Assembly: GCA_025055435.1 (NCBI GenBank)
Contig: JANWWN010000020.1
Location: forward strand, 1 to 48,574
Length of the DNA: 48,574 nucleotides
Direction: 5' to 3'
From: Cyclobacteriaceae bacterium
GTDB lineage: Bacteria; Bacteroidota; Bacteroidia; Cytophagales; Cyclobacteriaceae
Made by a program: the position numbers and the translations under genes. Below, one piece after another: positions 1 through 9,313 of this stretch; positions within the stretch are counted from its first letter, which is position 1, and each line of letters opens with the position of its first letter. The notes under the pieces are model-generated. The model saw only the letters and a list, made by a program, of their open reading frames with translations. It did no database searches and had not been told where the DNA came from.

Positions 1-644
1 TCTTTTTCCGGACCTAACAGGGCATATAGCTTTTCGAAACTCATGCCATCCTCCGGAACAATAATCGCTCCGGCACCTCCGGCTATTCCGCTATTAATGG
101 CGATATAACCGGAGTGCCTTCCCATGACTTCAACAAAAAACAGGCGGTTGTGCGACAGGGCCGTGTCACGGATTTTGTCAATGGCTTCTACAGCCGTATT
201 TGTGGCTGTATCGTAACCGATGGTGTAATCCGTTCCGGCAATATCGTTGTCAATCGTGCCGGGAATACACAAAGAAGGAAGGCCATACTCCTGATGAAAG
301 ACATGAAGACCTGTGAATGTGCCATCGCCACCAATGGCTACCAACGCGTCAATGCCTTGCTTTTTCAGTTGCTCAAAAGCTTGCTTGCGGCCTTCGGGTG
401 TACGAAAAAGTTCACTGCGAGCTGACTTCAAAATGGTACCGCCACGCTGTATAATATTACCCACCGAGCGTGCGCCCAGTTTAACCATGTCGCCTTCAAT
501 CATGCCTTCGTAACCGCGCATGATACCGTACACTTCCTTCTTGTAATAGATGGAAGCACGCACCACCGCACGGATGGCTGCGTTCATACCGGGCGCGTCG
601 CCACCCGAAGTGAAAACACCAATTTTTTTTATATCGGATTGCAT
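1..644 (-). CDS. pfkA: 6-phosphofructokinase, 3' part outside window
   Basis: ATP-dependent 6-phosphofructokinase, which phosphorylates fructose-6-phosphate to fructose-1,6-bisphosphate, the committed step of glycolysis in the cytoplasm. The minus-strand reading frame opens with ATG at 644-642 and runs off the left edge, so about 214 N-terminal residues of roughly 320 are seen. Visible family motifs are the GGDAPGMNA nucleotide-binding loop near residue 14, GGDGTFTG near residue 105, the catalytic PGTIDND segment, the following [10 protein letters not shown] helix and [10 protein letters not shown]. The gene lies downstream of pgi on the same strand, so two consecutive glycolytic steps are adjacent. 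It is intact over the visible part. Very sure of the identity. Confidence 0.97.
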   Translation of the reverse strand, partial: MQSDIKKIGVFTSGGDAPGMNAAIRAVVRASIYYKKEVYGIMRGYEGMIEGDMVKLGARSVGNIIQRGGTILKSARSELFRTPEGRKQAFEQLKKQGIDALVAIGGDGTFTGLHVFHQEYGLPSLCIPGTIDNDIAGTDYTIGYDTATNTAVEAIDKIRDTALSHNRLFFVEVMGRHSGYIAINSGIAGGAGAIIVPEDGMSFEKLYALLGPEK

Positions 645-655
645 GCGTAAACGGC

Positions 656-663
656 CAAAATTA
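656..663 (-). promoter_or_regulatory. possible -7 element for pfkA
   Basis: Minus-strand TAATTTTG fits the Bacteroidota TAnnTTTG box and lies 11 nt upstream of the pfkA start codon, which would give a very short leader. No good TTTG was seen at the expected distance upstream, so this is a weak call; pfkA may instead be read through from pgi. Confidence 0.3.
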
Positions 664-702
664 CGCTTTTTAAGGGCTTAGACGCTATTTTTTTGATAGC
701 CG

Positions 703-2346
703 TCATTTCAATCGTTTGAAATAATTGATTAATCCATTGGTAGAGGAATCGTGTGTTTTTATCTCATCCGTGCCCGACAACTCGGGCAAGATTTTAGCCG
801 CCAGGGCTTTTCCCAGTTCAACACCCCATTGATCAAAACTGAAAATATTCCACAATAGCCCCTGAACAAAAATTTTATGCTCGTACATGGCAATGAGCGC
901 TCCCAGTGTGCGGGGAGTAAGCTTTTCAAACAGTATGGTGTTGCTGGGTCTGTTTCCTGTAAACACCTTGTGAGGAGTAAGCAACTTTATTTTCTCCTCA
1001 TTCAGGCCGGCCTGTCTTAATTCGAACTCCACCTCTTCAGCTGTTTTACCATTCATAAGCGCTTCGCTTTGGGCAAAACAGTTGGCAACAAGTTTTTCAT
1101 GGTGATCGCCAACCGGATTATGACTCTTAACCGGCAGGAGAAAATCGCAGGGAATAAAGTGTGTACCCTGATGAATAAGCTGATAAAACGCATGCTGACC
1201 GTTGGTTCCGGGCTCTCCCCATATTACCGGGCAAGTATGGTAATCAACCGGTTGCCCGTTGCGGTCAACCGATTTGCCGTTGCTTTCCATAAAAGCCTGT
1301 TGGAGATAAGCCGGAAAACGATGCAGGTACTGGTCGTACGGTAAGATGGCTTCGGAAGTCGCACCCAGAAAATTGACGTTCCATATTCCGATGAGTGCAA
1401 GCATTAGAGGAATGTTAGACTCAAACGAGGCATTTCGGAAATGGTTATCCATAGCATGTGCCCCTTCAAGGAGTTGTTCGAAGTTTTCGAAGCCAATGGC
1501 ACAGGCAATCGGAAGCCCGATAGCCGACCATAAGGAAAAGCGGCCACCCACCCAGTCCCAGAATTCAAACATATTGTCGGGTGAAATTCCAAAGGAGGTT
1601 ACAGCCTGTTGATTGGTGGAGACCGCCACAAAGTGCCGGCTTACATCCGCTTCGGTGCCGTGTTGAAGAAACCATTTACGGGCCGTGTGGGCATTGGTCA
1701 TGGTTTCCTGGGTGGTAAATGTTTTTGATGCAATGATAAAAAGGGAGGTCTCGGGATTAAGTTGACGCAGCGTTTCGCTGATATGCGTTCCATCGACATT
1801 CGAGACAAAGTGCGAGCGGATGCGCGAAGCGTAGGGCTTTAAGGCCTCGGTTACCATGAGCGGCCCGAGGTCTGAACCACCTATACCGATGTTTATCACA
1901 TCGGTAATTGCTTTACCGGTGTATCCTGTCCATGAACCGTTACGAATTTTTTCAGAGAACTGCTGCATCCTCGCAAGCACACGCTGCACTTCCGGCATCA
2001 CGTCCTTCCCATCGATGGTCATCGGCTTACCCGACCGGTTTCGCAAGGCTACATGAAACACAGGTCGGTTTTCGGTGTAATTGATGCGCCTGCCGCTAAA
2101 CATCGCATCAATACCTTCCCGCAAACCGGTTTCTTCTGCCAACTGCAACAGAAGTCTGATTGTTTCGGTATTTATACGGTTCTTGGAAAAGTCAACCAGT
2201 ATGTCTTCAAACTGAAGAGTGAATTTTTTAAAACGATCCGGATCGGTTGAAAATAATTCCCGCATGTGCAAGGCCTGTATTTGCAGCAGATGCATTTCAA
2301 GCTTTCGCCATGCTGGCGTATCAATGGGGTTAATGCAAGGCAACAT
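703..2346 (-). CDS. pgi: glucose-6-phosphate isomerase
   Basis: Interconverts glucose-6-phosphate and fructose-6-phosphate in the cytoplasm, feeding the PfkA step encoded next on the same strand. The product is 547 residues, the usual length for the bacterial/eukaryotic long form. Signature segments seen are GIGGSDLGP (sugar-phosphate binding, around residue 155), [13 protein letters not shown], the [12 protein letters not shown] stretch and near the C-terminus [10 protein letters not shown], which is the second PROSITE-type signature. I chose ATG at 2346 because the nine residues upstream depend on a TTG codon and lack similarity to the family's N-terminus. Nothing is truncated. Confidence 0.97.
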   Translation of the reverse strand: MLPCINPIDTPAWRKLEMHLLQIQALHMRELFSTDPDRFKKFTLQFEDILVDFSKNRINTETIRLLLQLAEETGLREGIDAMFSGRRINYTENRPVFHVALRNRSGKPMTIDGKDVMPEVQRVLARMQQFSEKIRNGSWTGYTGKAITDVINIGIGGSDLGPLMVTEALKPYASRIRSHFVSNVDGTHISETLRQLNPETSLFIIASKTFTTQETMTNAHTARKWFLQHGTEADVSRHFVAVSTNQQAVTSFGISPDNMFEFWDWVGGRFSLWSAIGLPIACAIGFENFEQLLEGAHAMDNHFRNASFESNIPLMLALIGIWNVNFLGATSEAILPYDQYLHRFPAYLQQAFMESNGKSVDRNGQPVDYHTCPVIWGEPGTNGQHAFYQLIHQGTHFIPCDFLLPVKSHNPVGDHHEKLVANCFAQSEALMNGKTAEEVEFELRQAGLNEEKIKLLTPHKVFTGNRPSNTILFEKLTPRTLGALIAMYEHKIFVQGLLWNIFSFDQWGVELGKALAAKILPELSGTDEIKTHDSSTNGLINYFKRLK

Positions 2347-2444
2347 AAGTTTTACTTTTAAAACGCCCGGCAATATAAAGCCTGTGAGGAACAGAAAGGA
2401 TACAGGGCTTAGATCAAATCGGGATGCAAGAATGATTCGGGAAG

Positions 2445-2518
2445 TAGCGCGGGGGGGAGTTGAACCCCCGACCTTTGGGTTATGAATCCAACGCTCTAAC
2501 CACCTGAGCTACCGCGCC
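2445..2518 (-). tRNA. tRNA-Met (anticodon CAT)
   Basis: The minus strand folds as a full cloverleaf: acceptor GGCGCGG pairs with CCGCGCT (ending in a G-T wobble), a D arm, an anticodon loop TTCATAA giving CAT, a variable loop AGGTC and a T arm of GGGGG-TTCAACT-CCCCC. The first pair and the acceptor are not those of an initiator tRNA (no unpaired first base), so elongator Met is the best call; a CAT anticodon modified to read isoleucine (Ile2) cannot be excluded by sequence alone. CCA is not encoded. Confidence 0.95.
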
Positions 2519-2531
2519 AGAAAACGGACGG

Positions 2532-2539
2532 CAAACTTA
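2532..2539 (-). promoter_or_regulatory. -7 element of tRNA-Met promoter
   Basis: Minus-strand TAAGTTTG matches TAnnTTTG exactly and ends 14 nt before the mature tRNA 5' end. A TTTG at -33 is not evident. Position relative to the tRNA makes it plausible. Confidence 0.45.
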
Positions 2540-2618
2540 CAACACCCGGACGATTATTAAAAGCTACTTAGACCAACATTTGGCCGGAACGGATTTTTTT
2601 CTAATTTCAAAACCGTAT

Positions 2619-3032
2619 ATGGCTTCAGTCCAGAAAAAAAAGAAACTCTTTACACGCGACTACGAGATACATGCATCCATAAAAATGCTGTATCCCTATA
2701 TCTATACTCCCAGCGGACTTGCCGAATGGTTTGCCGATGATGTTACGGTAGATAACCTGGACAAAACTTTCATATTTCACTGGGATAACGAAACGCACAA
2801 AGCGCGCCTCACCGCACACCGAACCAATCACTTTGCCCGTTTTGAATTTCTCCCGGAAAAAGAAGAAGACCATAGCGATCCGAGCTATTTCGAACTTCGC
2901 CTGGAGTTCAATGAATTTACACAGGCCGTTTACCTTAGGGTATTCGATTATTCGGACTTCGATGACCTGGAAGAACTCGGTGACTTATGGGACGGCCTGG
3001 TTGAAAATCTGAAAAAAACCGTTGGCGGTTAG
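2619..3032 (+). CDS. START-like (SRPBCC superfamily) domain protein
   Basis: A 137-residue soluble protein of the START/AHSA1-like fold, a helix-grip domain that binds hydrophobic ligands or partner proteins; the ligand is unknown. The sequence opens with a basic segment (VQKKKKLFTRDYEI), followed by a helix ending in PSGLAEWFADDV, which is the characteristic loop of AHSA1-like proteins, then alternating strands (FIFHW, FARFEFLP, YFELRLEF) and a long C-terminal helix GDLWDGLVENLKKTVGG. This version, with PSGLAEWFAD, is widespread and single-copy in Bacteroidota. ATG at 2619 is preferred over an upstream TTG because homologous N-termini begin close to the KKLFTRDYEI segment. No signal peptide or membrane segment. 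Confidence 0.85.
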   Translation: MASVQKKKKLFTRDYEIHASIKMLYPYIYTPSGLAEWFADDVTVDNLDKTFIFHWDNETHKARLTAHRTNHFARFEFLPEKEEDHSDPSYFELRLEFNEFTQAVYLRVFDYSDFDDLEELGDLWDGLVENLKKTVGG

Positions 3033-3110
3033 ATGTTAAAGCCTGTCAGTCCGTACTCCTAAGAAAGTGAATGCCTAACTTGGCGCACTATTTGCGCACC
3101 ACAGCCTGCC

Positions 3111-4778
3111 ATGAAAAAAGTGGATAAACTCATACTGCAGTCCTTCATAGGGCCCTTTATCCTGTCTTTTTTCGTTGTGGTCTTTATTCTGCTTACCCAG
3201 CACATGCTGAAATATTTCGATGACATCATCGGCAAAGATTTAGGCTGGGACGTCATCGGACAGTTGCTGTTTTACTTTGCGGTATTTCTAACGCCATCGG
3301 CCTTACCGCTTGGCGTTTTGTTTGCCTCGCTCATTGCCTTTGGCAACCTGGGTGAACATTTCGAACTAACGGCAGTTAAAAGTGCCGGGGTTTCACTGCT
3401 CAGGGTTATACGTCCGATTTTCATTTTTGTGCTGCTCTTAACGGTCATTGCCTTTCACGTTAATAACAACCTGGTGCCGCGTGCAGCACTTGAAGCGTAC
3501 AGTTTGTTATACGACATTAAACAGAAAAAGCCCGCACTCGAACTTCGTGAGGGAACTTTTTATAATGGCATCCCCGAGGTAAGCATAAAAGTGGATGAAA
3601 AACTACCCGATGGCATAACGTTGAAAAACATTCTGATTTATGATCACCGCAAGCGCGATGGCAACAAAGACGTTACCATTGCCGATTCGGGAAGGATGTA
3701 CACCATCTACAACCAGCGTTATCTTAAATTAGAGTTATTTAATGGTTACAATTACACCGAAGGATCCCAGGCTGGCCAGGACCTCACGGCGAGAACCCGG
3801 CAACCTGACTTGATGGCCATGAGTAAGAGCCGGTTCGATCGCTCCCAGCTTATTTTCGACTTATCGTCCTTTTCGCTGAACCGTACCGATAAAAAATGGT
3901 TTCAGGGCAACCGCATCATGCGGAACCTTCGGCAACTGGAGGGCGATTTGGATTCCATTCAGGCCGAGATTCAGATACAGCAAAATAAGTTTGAGTCTGG
4001 CCGCAGCGGATATTTTGCCAACCTTGAACGCGATGTCTCTTCTGTTTTCCAACCAGTTGAAGCATTACCTGCAACTGTCCCCGGTTGGAGAAGAACAGAC
4101 TCCGTTTCGCCACAACCGCAACCTCACCAAGCATCCCCTCAACAGCAGGCACGGCCAACCCGAAGATGGAAACTTAAAATGCTTTCCCAAAAGTCCGATT
4201 CGGCCATCCAGACCATCCTTCGTCAGGCTTACACAAATCGACCGGATTCCTCAGCCATCGCACCAACGCCTAATGTGGCTCAAAGGATCGACAGCCTGCT
4301 GAATACCCCCGAGGAGCCCTTTATCATATCGCAGGCAGCAGCCCGGGCCCGCATGGTGCGCAGCGAAATTTCCAATGCCCTTATGACTGTAGATGTGTAT
4401 AAAACCGAATGGCGCACTTATCATGTGCAATGGCATAAAATATGGGCCAGCAGTCTGGCATGTATCGCCATGTTCTTAATTGGAGGCCCTTTGGGCGCAA
4501 TCATTAAAAAGGGTGGGTTAGGCGTGCCTTTCATAGTTTCCGTGTTCTTCTTTATCCTTTATTACATGCTTTCCATTTTAGGCGAAAAGTGGGCAAAAAC
4601 CGGACTCATACCTGTAGTAGTTGGAGTATGGGCCGCCGATGTCATTTTTGTAACGATAGGTTTGGTGTTCCTGCGCCAGGCCAGACGGGACGCCCGTCTG
4701 TTCGATACGGATTACTACCTGATTGCCCTCGAGCAGTACAAGAAGAAACTCCAAAACTGGTTTAGAAAGGGTAAGTAG
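3111..4778 (+). CDS. LptF/LptG (YjgP/YjgQ) family permease
   Basis: Inner-membrane permease of the LPS export machine, which with the ATPase LptB extracts lipopolysaccharide from the inner membrane and passes it to the periplasmic bridge. At 555 residues it is much longer than the roughly 360 of enterobacterial LptF/G. Three or four membrane helices lie within the first 120 residues (for example FIGPFILSFFVVVFILL and FAVFLTPSALPLGVLFASL) and three more after residue 435; the Lpt jellyroll region lies between. The extra length is a soluble insertion at about residues 280-425, including a Pro/Gln-rich low-complexity part (about residues 320-345) and an Arg/Ser-rich tail. Such enlarged forms are usual in Bacteroidota. 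Whether it is LptF or LptG is not decidable here. Confidence 0.9.
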   Translation: MKKVDKLILQSFIGPFILSFFVVVFILLTQHMLKYFDDIIGKDLGWDVIGQLLFYFAVFLTPSALPLGVLFASLIAFGNLGEHFELTAVKSAGVSLLRVIRPIFIFVLLLTVIAFHVNNNLVPRAALEAYSLLYDIKQKKPALELREGTFYNGIPEVSIKVDEKLPDGITLKNILIYDHRKRDGNKDVTIADSGRMYTIYNQRYLKLELFNGYNYTEGSQAGQDLTARTRQPDLMAMSKSRFDRSQLIFDLSSFSLNRTDKKWFQGNRIMRNLRQLEGDLDSIQAEIQIQQNKFESGRSGYFANLERDVSSVFQPVEALPATVPGWRRTDSVSPQPQPHQASPQQQARPTRRWKLKMLSQKSDSAIQTILRQAYTNRPDSSAIAPTPNVAQRIDSLLNTPEEPFIISQAAARARMVRSEISNALMTVDVYKTEWRTYHVQWHKIWASSLACIAMFLIGGPLGAIIKKGGLGVPFIVSVFFFILYYMLSILGEKWAKTGLIPVVVGVWAADVIFVTIGLVFLRQARRDARLFDTDYYLIALEQYKKKLQNWFRKGK

Positions 4779-4794
4779 CTTATTTTATGCGTTT

Positions 4795-4827
4795 TTTGGT
4801 TTTGTGCACATATTTCAGCTATCTTTG
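4795..4827 (+). promoter_or_regulatory. rpsO promoter (TTTG-21-TATCTTTG)
   Basis: TTTG at 4795-4798 is followed 21 nt later by TATCTTTG at 4820-4827, an exact Bacteroidota primary-sigma promoter. The predicted start lies about 30 nt before the rpsO ATG. A second TTTG at 4801 would give a 15-nt spacer, which is short. Confidence 0.7.
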
Positions 4828-4861
4828 CGAGCTGAAATTAGAATAGGAAACACTTTTTAAC

Positions 4862-5137
4862 ATGCCAATTACTGCTGCTGAAAAAAAGGAATTGTTCAGG
4901 AAACACAGTCCTACCAAATCCGAAAAAGACACCGGTTCGCCTGAATCGCAGATAGCCCTCTTCACCAGGCGCATTAACGAGATGACCGAGCATCTGAACG
5001 TGCACAAAAAAGATTTTGCCACGCAACGCGGCCTGTTAAAACTGGTGGGGAAGCGCAAAAAAATGCTGAATTACCTCCAGCAGGAAAACATCGAACGCTA
5101 TCGCGCCATTCTTGCCGAACTGAATCTGAGAAAATAA
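4862..5137 (+). CDS. rpsO: 30S ribosomal protein S15
   Basis: Primary binding protein of the central domain of 16S rRNA and part of intersubunit bridge B4. The 91-residue product has the normal length. The family signature is visible as HSPTKSEKDTGSPESQIA near residue 15, followed by the LFTRRINEMTEHLNVHKKD helix pair and the GLLKLVGKRKKMLNYL segment carrying the conserved basic patch. Its position directly before pnp is conserved across many bacteria. A consensus promoter lies upstream and a hairpin follows the gene, so it can be transcribed on its own with some readthrough into pnp. Confidence 0.98.
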   Translation: MPITAAEKKELFRKHSPTKSEKDTGSPESQIALFTRRINEMTEHLNVHKKDFATQRGLLKLVGKRKKMLNYLQQENIERYRAILAELNLRK

Positions 5138-5150
5138 CATCAAACTTGAA

Positions 5151-5184
5151 CAGGGAACCGGCCTCGGTTCCCTGTTTACATTTT
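5151..5184 (+). terminator. hairpin terminator between rpsO and pnp
   Basis: CAGGGAACCG (5151-5160) and CGGTTCCCTG (5165-5174) form a perfect 10-bp stem with a GCCT loop, followed by the T-rich TTTACATTTT. The broken T tract suggests incomplete termination, which would let some transcripts continue into pnp. Confidence 0.75.
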
Positions 5185-5231
5185 ACCTGGGCCTGTTCAA
5201 CTCACGAAAGCCCGTAATGGTCTGAAGCTAT

Positions 5232-7370
5232 ATGACATTCAACATTGTTACCAAAACCTGTAAACTCCCCGATGGGAGAGAAATTACCATAGAAACCGGA
5301 AAACTGGCCCGGCAGGCCGATGGCGCCGTAACCCTGCGCATGGGCAATACCATGCTGCTGGCAACGGTTGTAGCTAAGGAGGAGCCGGTGGAAGGAGCCG
5401 ATTTCATGCCGCTGTCGGTTGATTACCAGGAAAAATTTGCTTCTACCGGTAAGGTTCCGGGAGGCTTTCTGAAACGGGAAGGAAAACTCTCCGATTATGA
5501 AATCCTGATCAGCCGGCTGGTAGATCGCGCCATTCGCCCGCTTTTCCCGGACGACTTCCACGCTGAGACACAGGTGATGATCTACCTGATTTCGGGCGAC
5601 CAGAATGCACTGCCCGATGCGCTGGCTGCGTTTGCGGCTTCGGCAGCGTTGTCTGTATCGGATATCCCATGGAACGGCCCAATTTCGGAAGTCCGCGTTG
5701 CGCGCGTTGACGGCCAGTTTATTATTAACCCTTCATTGGAACAAAAGGATCGAGCGGATATCGACCTGATGGTTGGAGCTTCCATTGATAACATCCTGAT
5801 GGTGGAAGGTGAAATGAAGGAAGTAAGTGAGGATGAGATGCTCGAAGCCCTTAAGGTGGCTCACGAAGCCATCAAAGTTCAATGCCAACTGCAACTGGAG
5901 TTGGCCCGTGAAGTAGGCAAGACAACCAAACGCTCTTATAAGCACGAAGTTAACGATGAGAACCTGAAGCAGGAGTTGTATAACCTGCTGTACCCAAAGG
6001 CTTATGCGGTGGCCAAACAACAAATCAAAAACAAAAAAGAAAGGTCCGCTGCTTTTGAAAAAATATTGGAAGATTACCTCGCTTCCCTGCCTGTAGATAC
6101 TACCATTGACAAAGACCTGGTAAAGCGGTATTACCATGGTATTCACAAAAAAGCCGCGCGCGATCTGGTTTTGCAGGAAGGCATCCGGCTGGACGGGCGG
6201 AAAACAACAGACATCCGACCGATTTATACCGAAGTTGACTTACTTCCTTCCACTCACGGAAGTGCGCTGTTTACACGAGGTGAAACACAATCGCTGACTA
6301 CCGTAACGCTGGGCACAAAAATGGACGAGCAATTGATTGACGGCGCCATGTTCAGCGGGTCGAGTAAGTTTATTCTGCATTACAACTTCCCCGGCTTTTC
6401 AACAGGTGAGGTAAAGCCAAATCGCGGACCAGGCAGACGCGAAGTAGGACATGGTAACCTGGCCTTGCGCGCACTGAAACAGGTACTGCCACCTGATGAA
6501 GAAAATCCCTATACCATACGCGTTGTTTCCGATATCCTCGAGTCAAACGGCTCATCTTCCATGGCCACGGTATGCGCAGGATCGCTGGCGCTAATGGACG
6601 CCGGCGTACAGATTAAGGGCCCGGTATCCGGAATTGCCATGGGAATGATTTCCGACTCACAAACCGGAAAGTATGCCATCCTGTCGGACATACTTGGTGA
6701 TGAAGACCACCTGGGCGACATGGATTTTAAAACCACCGGTACTGAAAAGGGGCTCACAGCTTGCCAGATGGATCTGAAAGTGGACGGACTGACTTACGAA
6801 GTCTTACGTGAAGCATTGGAGCAGGCCAGGCTGGGTCGTCTGCACATTCTGGAAGAGATGAAGAAAACCCTTGCTGCACCACGACCTGACCTTAAGCCGC
6901 ATGCTCCGCGGGCAGCAACCCTGGTATTCGAAAAAGAACTTATTGGTGCCCTTATCGGACCGGGAGGAAAAGTGGTTCAGGACATTCAGAATACCAGCGG
7001 AGCCACTGTGGTAATCGAAGAGGTAAACAATCAGGGCGTGGTAAGCGTATTTGCCACCAGCAAGGAAAGCATGGATGCCGCCATGAAGCGCATCAAGGCC
7101 ATCGTTGCCGTTCCCGAAATCGGTCAGGTGTACGATGGGGTGGTAAAATCCATCATGCCTTTCGGTGCTTTTGTGGAGTTCATGCCCGGCAAAGACGGCC
7201 TGTTGCACATCTCGGAAATAAAGTGGGAACGCCTTGAAAACATGGATGGCGTGCTGGAAGTAGGCGAGGAGATTAAAGTCAAGCTGGTTGATATTGACAA
7301 GAAAACCGGTAAATTCAGGCTTTCCAGAAAGGTTCTGTTGCCTAAGCCGCCCCGTAAGGAAACAGCCTGA
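5232..7370 (+). CDS. pnp: polynucleotide phosphorylase
   Basis: Phosphorolytic 3'-to-5' exoribonuclease that degrades mRNA to nucleoside diphosphates, normally a trimer in the cytoplasm. The 712 residues show the standard layout: first RNase PH domain (about 1-225), an all-helical linker domain, second RNase PH domain (about 325-550) with the catalytic acidic stretch [15 protein letters not shown], a KH domain with the GPGGK loop (about 565-625) and an S1 domain (about 635-705, [15 protein letters not shown]). Phosphate-binding SGSS is visible near residue 378. It lies 94 nt after rpsO, behind a hairpin. Intact. Confidence 0.98.
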   Translation: MTFNIVTKTCKLPDGREITIETGKLARQADGAVTLRMGNTMLLATVVAKEEPVEGADFMPLSVDYQEKFASTGKVPGGFLKREGKLSDYEILISRLVDRAIRPLFPDDFHAETQVMIYLISGDQNALPDALAAFAASAALSVSDIPWNGPISEVRVARVDGQFIINPSLEQKDRADIDLMVGASIDNILMVEGEMKEVSEDEMLEALKVAHEAIKVQCQLQLELAREVGKTTKRSYKHEVNDENLKQELYNLLYPKAYAVAKQQIKNKKERSAAFEKILEDYLASLPVDTTIDKDLVKRYYHGIHKKAARDLVLQEGIRLDGRKTTDIRPIYTEVDLLPSTHGSALFTRGETQSLTTVTLGTKMDEQLIDGAMFSGSSKFILHYNFPGFSTGEVKPNRGPGRREVGHGNLALRALKQVLPPDEENPYTIRVVSDILESNGSSSMATVCAGSLALMDAGVQIKGPVSGIAMGMISDSQTGKYAILSDILGDEDHLGDMDFKTTGTEKGLTACQMDLKVDGLTYEVLREALEQARLGRLHILEEMKKTLAAPRPDLKPHAPRAATLVFEKELIGALIGPGGKVVQDIQNTSGATVVIEEVNNQGVVSVFATSKESMDAAMKRIKAIVAVPEIGQVYDGVVKSIMPFGAFVEFMPGKDGLLHISEIKWERLENMDGVLEVGEEIKVKLVDIDKKTGKFRLSRKVLLPKPPRKETA

Positions 7371-7424
7371 GCAGCGGAACTATCTTTTAACCCGAAAATG
7401 TTTACTAACTGATTTTTTGATAAC

Positions 7425-8288
7425 ATGAGACAACTTAAAATCAGCAAACAGATTACCAACCGCGAAAGCCAGTCGCTTGACAAATACCTGCAGGAGATTG
7501 GTAAGGTGGACCTGCTTACACCTGATGAAGAGGTGGAATTAGCGAAGCGCATCAAAGAAGGGGACCAAATTGCCCTTGAAAAACTTACCAAAGCCAACCT
7601 GCGCTTCGTGGTATCGGTGGCCAAGCAATATCAGAATCAGGGACTTTCATTGGGTGATTTAATAAATGAAGGCAACCTGGGGCTGATAAAAGCCGCCCAG
7701 CGCTTCGACGAAACCCGCGGTTTTAAATTTATCTCCTATGCGGTATGGTGGATCCGCCAATCTATACTCCAGGCACTTGCCGAACAATCGCGTATTGTTC
7801 GCCTGCCTCTTAACCGGGTAGGTTCGCTGAATAAAATATCCAAAACCTTCTCCGAACTGGAGCAGAAATACGAACGTGAACCTTCGCCCGAAGAGTTGGC
7901 CGAAGTGCTTGACGTTTCCACAGCCGAGGTAATTGACACCATGAAAATTTCCGGTCGTCATACCTCAATTGATGCGCCTTTCGTACAGGGTGAAGAGAAC
8001 AGTCTGTTAGACGTGCTGGAAAATGACAGCGAAGAAACACCCGATGCCGGTCTGCTGAATGAATCCCTGCGCAAGGAAGTTCAGCGTGCATTGTCAACGC
8101 TTACCCAGCGCGAAGCCGATGTGATTACCCTGTATTTCGGCCTGAACGGGGAGCATGCCCTCACGCTGGAAGAAATTGGCGAGAAATTTAACCTGACCCG
8201 GGAACGGGTTCGGCAGATCAAGGAAAAGGCTATCAGGCGGCTGCGCCACACCTCACGAAGCAAGGCTCTAAAACCTTACTTGGGTTAA
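7425..8288 (+). CDS. rpoD: RNA polymerase primary sigma factor
   Basis: Main sigma factor directing RNA polymerase to housekeeping promoters. At 287 residues it lacks region 1.1 and the non-conserved insert of E. coli sigma-70, as is normal in Bacteroidota. Region 1.2 is around residues 14-45 ([19 protein letters not shown]), region 2 around 50-125 with the core-binding and -10 recognition segment [20 protein letters not shown] and [11 protein letters not shown], region 3 follows with NRVGSLNKI, and region 4 ends with the helix-turn-helix [20 protein letters not shown]. The promoters called in this window (TTTG and TAnnTTTG) are the ones this sigma type recognises. A terminator follows. Confidence 0.96.
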   Translation: MRQLKISKQITNRESQSLDKYLQEIGKVDLLTPDEEVELAKRIKEGDQIALEKLTKANLRFVVSVAKQYQNQGLSLGDLINEGNLGLIKAAQRFDETRGFKFISYAVWWIRQSILQALAEQSRIVRLPLNRVGSLNKISKTFSELEQKYEREPSPEELAEVLDVSTAEVIDTMKISGRHTSIDAPFVQGEENSLLDVLENDSEETPDAGLLNESLRKEVQRALSTLTQREADVITLYFGLNGEHALTLEEIGEKFNLTRERVRQIKEKAIRRLRHTSRSKALKPYLG

Positions 8289-8313
8289 CTTTCTTTGAAA
8301 TTACGTTAATTTA

Positions 8314-8347
8314 AGGGTCTCTGACCGCATCGGAGACCCTGAATTTT
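8314..8347 (+). terminator. rho-independent terminator after rpoD
   Basis: AGGGTCTC (8314-8321) pairs perfectly with GAGACCCT (8333-8340) across an 11-nt loop, followed by GAATTTTTAA. It ends 19 nt before the trxB ATG, so trxB expression needs either readthrough or a promoter inside this short gap. Confidence 0.8.
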
Positions 8348-8359
8348 TAATTAAGCAAT

Positions 8360-9313
8360 ATGAGTAAATCTAAGGAGAAAGTGGTCATTATCGGGTCCGG
8401 CCCGGCTGGTTATACGGCTGCCATCTATGCTGCAAGGGCAGGTCTAAATCCATTACTGTTTGCCGGTGCACAACCCGGCGGACAATTAACCACCACCAAT
8501 GATGTGGAAAACTTTCCGGGCTACCCGGATGGTGTCAATGGACCTCAGATGATGATGGACCTTCAGCGCCAGGCCGAACGGTTCGGCACGCGCATACGCT
8601 ATGCCGTGGTTACAGCAGTAGACTTCTCCGTTTATCCTTTAAAACTAATAGTGGACGGGCAGGAAGAAGTACTTGCCGAAGCAGTAATCATTGCTACCGG
8701 AGCCAGCGCAAAATACCTTGGCTTACCTTCTGAACAGAAGTATGCCAATAAAGGCGTTTCAGCCTGCGCCGTGTGCGACGGGTATTTTTACCGTGGCAGA
8801 GAAGTGGCCGTAGTAGGTGCGGGCGATGCAGCAGCGGAAGAAGCCACCTACCTGGCCAAACTGTGTACCAAAGTTCACATGCTGGTTCGCCGGGATGAAA
8901 TGCGTGCCTCGAAGATCATGCAGAAGCGAGTATTCAACACGCCTAACATCGAAATTCATTGGAATACCGAAACCGAAGAAATACTGGGTGATGAATCGGG
9001 AGTTACCGGCGTACGTGTTGTAAACAACAAAACCGGTGAAAAGAAAATCATACCGGTGCAGGGCTTCTTCCTGGCCATAGGTCATAAACCCAACACGGAG
9101 ATATTCAAAGATTACCTTGAACTGGACGAAGCCGGATACATTAAAGTTAAACCCGGAACCACACGCACCAACATCGAAGGCGTATTTGCCGTAGGCGATG
9201 CCGCTGATAAAGTGTACAGACAGGCCGTTACCGCAGCCGGAACCGGTTGCATGGGTGCCCTCGATGCCGAGAAATTTCTGGCGGCCAAAGAAGCCGAAGC
9301 CGTTCATTTATGA
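8360..9313 (+). CDS. trxB: thioredoxin-disulfide reductase
   Basis: NADPH-dependent flavoprotein that reduces oxidised thioredoxin in the cytoplasm. The 317-residue product has the FAD-binding GSGPAGYTAAIYAARAG at residues 12-28, the redox-active CAVC (Cys136 and Cys139, followed by DG), the NADPH-binding GAGDAAAEEATYL loop near residue 155 and the C-terminal FAD contact EGVFAVGDAAD. The intact CxxC distinguishes it from bacilliredoxin reductase and ferredoxin-NADP reductase relatives. Its stop codon overlaps the start of bshB1, so two thiol-redox genes are translationally coupled. Confidence 0.96.
   Translation: MSKSKEKVVIIGSGPAGYTAAIYAARAGLNPLLFAGAQPGGQLTTTNDVENFPGYPDGVNGPQMMMDLQRQAERFGTRIRYAVVTAVDFSVYPLKLIVDGQEEVLAEAVIIATGASAKYLGLPSEQKYANKGVSACAVCDGYFYRGREVAVVGAGDAAAEEATYLAKLCTKVHMLVRRDEMRASKIMQKRVFNTPNIEIHWNTETEEILGDESGVTGVRVVNNKTGEKKIIPVQGFFLAIGHKPNTEIFKDYLELDEAGYIKVKPGTTRTNIEGVFAVGDAADKVYRQAVTAAGTGCMGALDAEKFLAAKEAEAVHL

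Noticed and set aside
765..790. A CCCGA...TCGGG palindrome near the 3' end of pgi
   Set aside because: It is inside the conserved reading frame of pgi and encodes ordinary residues, so it needs no separate explanation.
8341..8359. A promoter for trxB between the rpoD terminator and the start codon
   Set aside because: The gap is 19 nt and contains no TAnnTTTG box, so a promoter there could not be supported.
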